A stretch of 64,000 nucleotides of DNA from Pseudomonadota bacterium (GTDB lineage: Bacteria > Pseudomonadota > Alphaproteobacteria > Rhizobiales > Hyphomicrobiaceae), in the NCBI GenBank assembly GCA_023412805.1, contig JAEZRM010000061.1, positions 10,070 through 74,069 on the forward strand, given 5' to 3'. The notes beneath the pieces are model-generated. The model ran no database searches, was not told the DNA's origin, and saw nothing but the letters and a program-made list of their open reading frames with translations. Shown here in pieces: positions 58,501 through 64,000 of the stretch. The position numbers were made by a program, and so were the translations under genes. How positions within the stretch are numbered: the first letter of the stretch is position 1; each line of letters opens with the position of its first letter.

Positions 58501-60340
58501 CCGACGAGAACTCATTGTCGGCAACTTCACCGATGGCGCGGACGCGCTCCAGATCCTCGTTCGTCAGGATCGGCTGGTAGACTTCGAGGCGCTTGTGACG
58601 CGAGGTGCCCTCGAGATCGAGCAGGTTCGGCCGCGGCCCGATGAAGGACACGAGGCTCATGACGACCTCTTCGCGGATCGGATCGATCGGCGGATTGGTC
58701 ACCTGGGCGAAGTTCTGCTTGAAGTACGTGTGCAGCAGCTTGGGCTTCGACGACAGCGCCGAGATCGGCGTGTCCGTACCCATGGACCCGATGGCCTCCT
58801 GGCCGGTCTGGACCATCGGGCTCATGAGGAACTTGAGGCTCTCCTGCGTGTAGCCGAAGGCCTGCTGCAGATCGAGCAGACTGACGTTGCTCTTCTTGCG
58901 CGTGGACTTCTTCGGCAACGGCAGATCCGAGACCTGGATCTGCGTGCGCTTCAACCACTGCTCGTAGGGATTCTTCGCCGCGATCTCGCGCTTCAACTCG
59001 TCATCGGAAATGATGCGGCCTTCAGCGAGGTCGATCAGCAGCATCTTGCCCGGCTGCAGGCGCCACTTCTTCGCGATGTTCTCTTCCGGAATCGGAAGCA
59101 CGCCCGACTCCGAGGACATGATCACGCGATCGTCCTTGGTGACGAGATAGCGCGCAGGCCGCAGGCCGTTGCGGTCGAGTGTGGCGCCGATCTGGCGGCC
59201 GTCCGTGAAGGTCATGGCAGCCGGGCCATCCCACGGCTCGATCATGCAGGCGTGGTACTCGTAGAAGGCCTTCCGCTCGGCATCCATGCTTTCATGGCCG
59301 GCCCAGGCTTCCGGGATGAGCATCATCGCGGCGTGCGCAAGGCTGTAGCCGCCCATGACCAGGAATTCGAGCGCATTGTCGAAGCACGCGGTATCCGACT
59401 GACCCTCGTAGGAGATGGGCCAGAGCTTCGTGATGTCGTCGCCAAAAAGCGGCGAGGAGACGGACGCCTGACGCGCCGCCATCCAGTTCACGTTGCCGCG
59501 CAGCGTGTTGATCTCGCCGTTGTGGGCAACCATGCGATAGGGATGCGCGAGCTTCCACGAGGGAAAGGTATTCGTCGAGAAGCGCTGATGCACGAGCGCC
59601 AGCGAGGAGACCACGCGCGGGTCGGAGAGATCCTTATAGTAGACCTTCACCTGCCAGGAGAGGAACATGCCCTTGTAGACGAGCGTGCGGCTCGACAGGC
59701 TCACTGTGTAGTGGCCGACGTCGCGCTCCTTGAAGGACTTGAACAGCGCGTTCGAGACGACCTTGCGGATGAGATAGAGCTTGCGCTCGAACTCGTCCTG
59801 ATCAGTCATGCCCTTCGGACGACCGATGAAGAGCTGGCGGTGCACGGGCTCGGCCGCGCGCACGAGGGGCGGGAGCCGCGAGTTGTCGACGGGCACGGTG
59901 CGCCAGCCGAGAAATTCGAGACCTTCCTGGCGGATGAGGCGTGCCCAAATCTTTTCGCAGTGCGTGCGCAGGCGCTCGTCCTGCGGCATGAACATATGGC
60001 CGACGCCGTACAGCCCGGGCTCCGGCAGTTTGATGCCGAGTGCCGCGCACTCGTCCTTCAGGAAGGCGTGCGGGATCTGAATGAGAATGCCTGCGCCGTC
60101 GCCCGCGCCCGGCTGTGCGCCTTCGGCACCGCGATGCTCGAGATTTTCCAGAATGGCGAGCGCGTCCTCGACGATCGCGTGGCTCGGCCGGTTCTTGAGA
60201 TCGACGATGAAGCCGACACCGCAGGCGTCCGACTCTCGTTTGGGATCGAAGAGACCCTGGGCGCGCGGGTTCGCCCAATCCATGACACTGGAGTCGATTC
60301 CAGATTGCGCGGCGCTGTTTTCGAGAGGCGCGTGTGCCAT
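55535..60340 (-). CDS. gltB: Glutamate synthase large (alpha) subunit
   Basis: 1601-residue NADPH-GOGAT large subunit, converting glutamine and 2-oxoglutarate to two glutamates. The class II amidotransferase nucleophile is Cys40 in [13 protein letters not shown], so a 39-residue propeptide must be cleaved, as in Azospirillum. The FMN/synthase domain has [20 protein letters not shown] and [19 protein letters not shown], the [3Fe-4S] cluster lies in [20 protein letters not shown], and the C-terminal beta-helix contains [20 protein letters not shown]. All hallmark regions are intact. It is the first gene of an eight-gene run. Upstream is a 550-bp divergent gap with an inverted repeat at 60450-60465. 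Confidence 0.98.
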   Translation of the reverse strand: [1601 protein letters not shown]

Positions 60341-60888
60341 GGTCGGTAATACCCCAAGTCGTCAGATGTACCTGAGAACGCGCTGCCCATCTTGAGCGGG
60401 TCTTGCGCGCCCCGATTCCAGATCGCAGGCACGCCAAGTGGCGCCGTGTGGTCAGGGATGACCATCCTGCGTTTAAGTGGGTGAATCAGGCGGTCGGGTC
60501 ATCGCTTCAACCGCGCCGTGGCATATCTCCGGTTCGGATATGCTGCACGGCGGGCAAAGGGTCCTGATCGACGACTTGCTGCCTGCCCCACGAGTGTAGA
60601 TCACGCCCCCCGAAAATGGCGCCTTGGGTTGAGGCGCGCGCCGGGCGGTCTGAGCGGACGATCCACACAAAGGACAGGATAGCTGACCTAGTCCACCTTG
60701 GAAACGCCAAAGTTTGGGCGGCGCAGCAAAAAAGTCGCATTTGGGGATCGTGGATCAATTCGGTAGGTCGCGGCGTTAGCGATACAACGCTCCCGTGCGC
60801 GGAAGCATTGGTCCAGAATTTTCAAGGGGTTAGTTTTGAGGCGCAAATCGGCACGGGCTCGTCATGCTCGGACACAGAGGCGTTTGTC
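60341..60888. other. Divergent intergenic region upstream of gltB
   Basis: About 550 bases without a supported gene; open frames on both strands lack family resemblance or good ribosome-binding sites. It should hold the gltB promoter and its control sites. The only clear motif is the inverted repeat at 60450-60465. No riboswitch-like structure was recognised. Confidence 0.6.
60450..60465. promoter_or_regulatory. Perfect inverted repeat upstream of gltB
   Basis: TGGTCA-N4-TGACCA, 110 bp upstream of the gltB start. The half-site spacing (10 bp centre to centre) fits a dimeric helix-turn-helix regulator. No regulator gene is adjacent and I cannot name the protein. Confidence 0.4.
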
Positions 60889-61146
60889 ATGGAGCGATCG
60901 ACCCATCGGGGGTTCCCCCGGGCCGTCCGGCTTATTCTCATAAGCTCGGCCATGGGCGCGGGCATCGGTGCCTTCGTGACGCTGGCAGTGCTGGGGATGG
61001 ACGGCTGGATGCTCGGCCAGCTGGTGGCGACGAGCGCGGAGCCGTGGGCGCCGCTCGTGCTCATCTTTGGCGGCATGATGAGCACATTTGCCGGCCTCTC
61101 GGCGGGCACCGCGATCATGCTGACCGTTGAGAGAGATGCCAAGTAG
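60889..61146 (+). CDS. Small two-helix membrane protein
   Basis: 85 residues: a short basic N-terminus (MERSTHRGFPRAVR), helix 1 (LILISSAMGAGIGAFVTLAV), a loop (DGWMLGQLVATSAEPW) and helix 2 (PLVLIFGGMMSTFAGLSAGT). The ATG at 60889 has AGAGG about 9 bases upstream; the longer frame from 60616 is not family-like and is rejected. Function unknown; the gene is alone between the gltB promoter region and the convergent dehydrogenase gene. Confidence 0.7.
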   Translation: MERSTHRGFPRAVRLILISSAMGAGIGAFVTLAVLGMDGWMLGQLVATSAEPWAPLVLIFGGMMSTFAGLSAGTAIMLTVERDAK

Positions 61147-61157
61147 GGCCGCTGGGC

Positions 61158-62132
61158 TCATAAAAGCTCAGGCACGACCCATAGGGGTGGTTTCCCGCGC
61201 GCGACACGCTGGACGTTGTCGAAGGCATTGCGGAAGCGCGCGATGTGGTTGTCGGACGTGGGCCCCGCGAAATGGGCCGTCAGTACGACATTGTCGAGCT
61301 GCAGGAGCGGGTTGTTGGCGGGCGGGGGTTCCTGGTCGAACACATCGAGCCCGGCGCCGAAAATCTTGCCCTCACTCAGCACTTTCGTGAGCGCCGGCTC
61401 GTCGATGACGGGGCCGCGGCTCGTATTTACCAGGATAGCGGTCGGCTTCATGAGGGCCAGCTCGCCCGCGCCGATCATGTGGCGCGTGGAATCGTTCAAC
61501 GGGACATTCAGCGAGACGAAGTCGCTGGTCCGCAGCAGTTCCTTGAGCAGCCGGAACTTGACGCCGATCGCGTCCTCTTCGTCCTCGGTCAGGCGACGGA
61601 TATCGAAGTAGACGATCTTCATGCCGAAGGCGCGCGCGAGCCGGGCGACCTTCTTGCCGATCGTGCCGAGGCCGATAATGCCGAGCGTTTTGTCATAGAG
61701 TTCGTACATGGCCGGCGCCGGGCCATTGCCCCGCCAGCGTCCGCCGCGCACGCTCGCGTGCTGCCAGATCACGCGCCGCGAGACCGTGAGCATGAGCATG
61801 ATCGCGTGCTCGGCGACCGAGATCGCATTGGCGCCGCCGTTGTTGCAAACAGGTACGCCGGCCGCGCGCGCTGCTTCGATATCAACCGCGTCGTAGCCCG
61901 CGCTCAGGAGCTGCACGAGCTTGAGTTTGCGGGCGCCCAGATGGAATGACGGCCCCATCTTCACGTTCGGATAGCAGATCATGTACTCGGCGCTTTCGAC
62001 GGCGCGCATGAGTTCGGCCCCGCCATCCGGCGCCAGCACCAGCTCGAAACGCGAGGGCGCGAGGGATTGTGCCAACTCCCCGGTCGCGGGTGACGGGGGC
62101 ACGAGCACGATCCGCGGCAGTGCAGTCGACAT
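61158..62132 (-). CDS. D-2-hydroxyacid dehydrogenase family protein
   Basis: 324-residue NAD-dependent dehydrogenase of the D-isomer family. Rossmann motif GIIGLGTIG (151-159) followed by the NAD-specificity acid at about Asp177. Catalytic residues are Arg239 in VNTSRG, Glu268 in LDVFDQEPP and His287 in LTAHFAG. The ATG at 62132 has GAGGAG about 10 bases upstream, so the longer frame to 62195 is dropped. Substrates could be glyoxylate, hydroxypyruvate, phosphonate or formate-related acids; not resolvable. Divergent from the MFS transporter gene. Confidence 0.92.
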   Translation of the reverse strand: MSTALPRIVLVPPSPATGELAQSLAPSRFELVLAPDGGAELMRAVESAEYMICYPNVKMGPSFHLGARKLKLVQLLSAGYDAVDIEAARAAGVPVCNNGGANAISVAEHAIMLMLTVSRRVIWQHASVRGGRWRGNGPAPAMYELYDKTLGIIGLGTIGKKVARLARAFGMKIVYFDIRRLTEDEEDAIGVKFRLLKELLRTSDFVSLNVPLNDSTRHMIGAGELALMKPTAILVNTSRGPVIDEPALTKVLSEGKIFGAGLDVFDQEPPPANNPLLQLDNVVLTAHFAGPTSDNHIARFRNAFDNVQRVARGKPPLWVVPELL

Positions 62133-62351
62133 GGCAGGGCGCTCCTCGATGTGGATTTGATTGGGAGCCAGCGGCTCCAGGTATATTGGAGGCATCCACT
62201 ATCCTCCTGCTTTCCTGTCCGGACAAGCTCCCCCGTCGCGACCGTGAGGCGCGCGCGGCGCAAGGCACTCTGTCGTGGCCGGCGTTGTGCATCCGCCCTC
62301 ATCGGCCTACGGATGGCCTGGGCCGCGCACCGGCAGCCCGCGGCCAGAAGA

Positions 62352-63881
62352 ATGACAGATACAACCGATAGATCCGCGGCTGAGATGGAGATGAGCGCTA
62401 CGCGGCGCATCCTCATTCTTATCTCGGCGATGCTGTCAGTTGCGCTCTACTTCAGCTCGATCCTCGTTGCTTCGACCGTGCTTCCACAAATGCAGGGGAG
62501 CTTCTCGGCGACGCCGGACGAAGTCTCCTGGACGATGACGTTCAACATCCTGGCGACCGCCATTGCCATGCCCATGACGGGCTGGCTTTCGGCTCGCTTC
62601 GGCCGCAGTACCGTGATGATCTGGTCGACCGGTATCTTCACGGTCGCGACGGCGCTCTGCGGCTTCGCGACGACGCTCGAGGAACAGATCCTCTGGCGCA
62701 TAGTACAGGGCGCGGCCGGCGCACCTTGCGTGCCGCTCGCTCAGACGATCCTGCTCGATACGTTTCCTCCGCGCCAGCATCGCATGGTGCTCGGCATCTA
62801 CGGCATGGGCGTCGTGCTTGGACCGATCATCGGGCCGGCGCTCGGCGGTTATCTCGCTGAGATCCTCAATTGGCGCTGGGCCTTCTTCCTGCTCATTCCC
62901 GTCGGCGTGGTGGCGACGCTCGGGCTTGCGGCGACGCTGCCGCCAGATCGCGGGCAGGGGCCGGTCTATCTGAGCTGGGTCGGTTTCATCCTGCTGTCAT
63001 TGGCGATCGGCGGCCTCCAACTCGCATTGTCGCGCGGACAGCGGCTCGATTGGTTCGAGTCGACGGAAATCCGCGTTACGCTCTTCGTGTCGGTCGTCGC
63101 GTTCTACCTGTTCCTCGCGCACAGCCTGACCTCGCGACGGCCCTTCCTCGATCTGCGCCTGCTGCTCGATCGCAACTACAGTCTCGGACTCGCGCTCATC
63201 GCCATCTTCGGCATGTTGAACTTCACCCCCATGGTTCTGCTGCCGCCGCTCATGCGCGTCTACATGGGCTATCCGGATGTCCTCGTCGGCCAAGTCTTCG
63301 GTGCGCGCGGACTTGGTGGATTGCTCGGTTTCTTTGCGGTGATTTTTCTCTCGCGGCTCGATCCGCGCATCAGCGTGGGGGCGGGCTTTGCGTTGCAGCT
63401 CATCGCCGGCATCTGGCTCATGCGGATCGATCTCAACGTGACGCCGTTCGAACTGGCCGTGAACGGTGCGATCCAGGGGCTATCGTCGGGCATCATTGTC
63501 GTGGCGCTGACGCTCGTCACGTTCGCGAACATGCCGCGCGAGAAGATGCCGGAGGCGACGGCTGTCTATCATCTTCTGCGCAATATTGGTGCGAGCCTTT
63601 TCATCTCGGTCTGCGTCGCGGAGGTTGTGCGTTCGACGGGCGTGAACTACGCCGTGCTCACCGAGCTCATATCGCCCTACAACCGAACGCTCGCGCTCCC
63701 TTGGGCTGTCGGCCCGCTCGACACGTCGAGCCCTGCCTCGCTCGCTCGCATCTCTGGCGAGATCTCGCGGCAGGCCGCCATGATCGCGCACCTCAATGCC
63801 TTCGGGCTCTACACCGCGGCGGCGGCTGTCTCGGTGCCGCTCGTGTTGCTGCTCCGGAATGCGAAGAAGTCGGCGGGATAG
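62352..63881 (+). CDS. MFS multidrug exporter, DHA2 (EmrB/QacA) family
   Basis: 509 residues with about 14 membrane helices. DHA2 motifs are visible: LYFSSILVASTVLPQMQGSF in helix 1 (motif D1), GWLSARFGRSTVMIWSTGIF (motif A), QTILLDTFPPRQHRMVLGIY, and GVVLGPIIGPALGGYLAEIL (motif C, antiporter). Exporter of toxic or xenobiotic compounds by proton antiport. No HlyD/EmrA membrane-fusion partner gene lies in the window on either side. The ATG at 62352 has only a weak AGAAG upstream; the MEM a few codons on is an alternative start. Confidence 0.9.
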   Translation: MTDTTDRSAAEMEMSATRRILILISAMLSVALYFSSILVASTVLPQMQGSFSATPDEVSWTMTFNILATAIAMPMTGWLSARFGRSTVMIWSTGIFTVATALCGFATTLEEQILWRIVQGAAGAPCVPLAQTILLDTFPPRQHRMVLGIYGMGVVLGPIIGPALGGYLAEILNWRWAFFLLIPVGVVATLGLAATLPPDRGQGPVYLSWVGFILLSLAIGGLQLALSRGQRLDWFESTEIRVTLFVSVVAFYLFLAHSLTSRRPFLDLRLLLDRNYSLGLALIAIFGMLNFTPMVLLPPLMRVYMGYPDVLVGQVFGARGLGGLLGFFAVIFLSRLDPRISVGAGFALQLIAGIWLMRIDLNVTPFELAVNGAIQGLSSGIIVVALTLVTFANMPREKMPEATAVYHLLRNIGASLFISVCVAEVVRSTGVNYAVLTELISPYNRTLALPWAVGPLDTSSPASLARISGEISRQAAMIAHLNAFGLYTAAAAVSVPLVLLLRNAKKSAG

Positions 63882-63908
63882 CCGTGGTTGCTGCGCGCCA
63901 TACTTCCC

Positions 63909-63934
63909 CTTCTCCCCGTGCTTACGGGGAGAAG
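63909..63934. repeat. Perfect 11-bp palindromic repeat (extragenic)
   Basis: CTTCTCCCCGT (63909-63919), 4-base loop GCTT, ACGGGGAGAAG (63924-63934), followed by GTCGGGATGAGGGG. This is a short extragenic palindrome I recognise as very common in Alphaproteobacteria. It lies 27 bp after the MFS stop and lacks a T-run, so it is a REP-like repeat rather than a standard terminator. Confidence 0.8.
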
Positions 63935-64000
63935 GTCGGGATGAGGGGCGGCGCCACATGTTGACGCTTGAGTTTGCTGCGGGCCCCCCCCCCAAACCCC
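63935..64000. other. Non-coding window end with a poly-C tract
   Basis: No gene. Ends in GGG, then C10 (63984-63993), AAA and CCCC, which resembles the beginning of the G/C hairpin repeat seen at 6783-6810 and 13998-14026 in reverse orientation. The exact C count is prone to sequencing error, and this could be a contig edge. Confidence 0.5.

Noticed and set aside
57272..60349. 1025-codon open frame on the plus strand
   Set aside because: Antisense shadow of gltB with the same His/Arg/Asp/Ala-rich shadow composition.

Overview
The window is GC-rich, densely coded chromosomal DNA from an alphaproteobacterium, most likely of the order Hyphomicrobiales (Rhizobiales). Evidence: an intact ffh / rpsP / rimM block, an alphaproteobacterial gltB with a propeptide, a DUF1467 membrane protein, a thioredoxin-TPR / LON-domain / Trm112 cluster, a bactofilin, orphan TadG-like von Willebrand A proteins, and a remnant of an IS4-type transposase resembling those I know from this order. 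The genus cannot be fixed by eye. I see no prophage, plasmid backbone, CRISPR array, rRNA or tRNA.

Layout. 1-6485 (minus): a partial lolC/lolE permease gene, then a tight catabolic run (amidase, 3-hydroxyisobutyryl-CoA hydrolase-like, class III CoA-transferase, zinc-free MDR oxidoreductase, histidine phosphatase). 6590-7330: an intergenic repeat zone with a MITE-like, internally deleted IS4 remnant bounded by perfect 10-bp inverted repeats. 7357-12000 (minus): HpaI-type aldolase, gyrA, EamA transporter. 12183-13850 (plus): CoA-transferase and MaoC dehydratase, then a hairpin-rich convergent gap. 14072-18399 (minus): a fused acyl-CoA synthetase/GNAT protein coupled to a fused phosphotransferase/P-loop kinase. 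18523-21860: a hydratase 2, a YbjN-like secreted protein and a Baeyer-Villiger-type monooxygenase. 21943-28867 (minus): a secreted Gly/Arg-rich protein, a very large alpha-2-macroglobulin with a CAEQ thioester site, and a bactofilin.

29309-41378 (plus): GST, ffh, GNAT, rpsP, rimM (trmD and rplS do not follow), a small membrane protein, a Uup-like ABC-F ATPase, a degenerate EAL protein with a Pro-rich linker, a HAD hydrolase, an RhlE-type helicase with a long Arg/Gly tail, and a YqeY protein. 41392-43664 (minus): overlapping DUF6644-like and DUF6152-like genes and a TTC38-like TPR protein. 43938-47178 (plus): two tandem TadG/VWA paralogs, each with an AT-rich upstream region and an intrinsic terminator. 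47228-49505: secreted thioredoxin, DUF1467, a 420-bp gap with outward-facing terminators (candidate RNA gene), an SDR, and a second copy of the repeat family seen near 6600.

49514-60340 (minus) is one long eight-gene run: gltB, a GST gene lying between gltB and gltD, gltD, a prolyl-tRNA editing protein, a thioredoxin-TPR protein, a LON-domain protein, a Trm112 protein and an aldehyde dehydrogenase. The right end holds a small membrane protein, a D-2-hydroxyacid dehydrogenase, a divergent 14-TM MFS exporter, and a palindromic repeat running into a poly-C tract.

Most of the window is ordinary core and catabolic genome. The points most worth following are the GST inside the glutamate synthase operon, the MITE-like IS4 derivative and its associated repeats, the candidate RNA at 48090-48302, the tandem orphan TadG paralogs, and the coupled pair of fusion proteins at 14072-18399.
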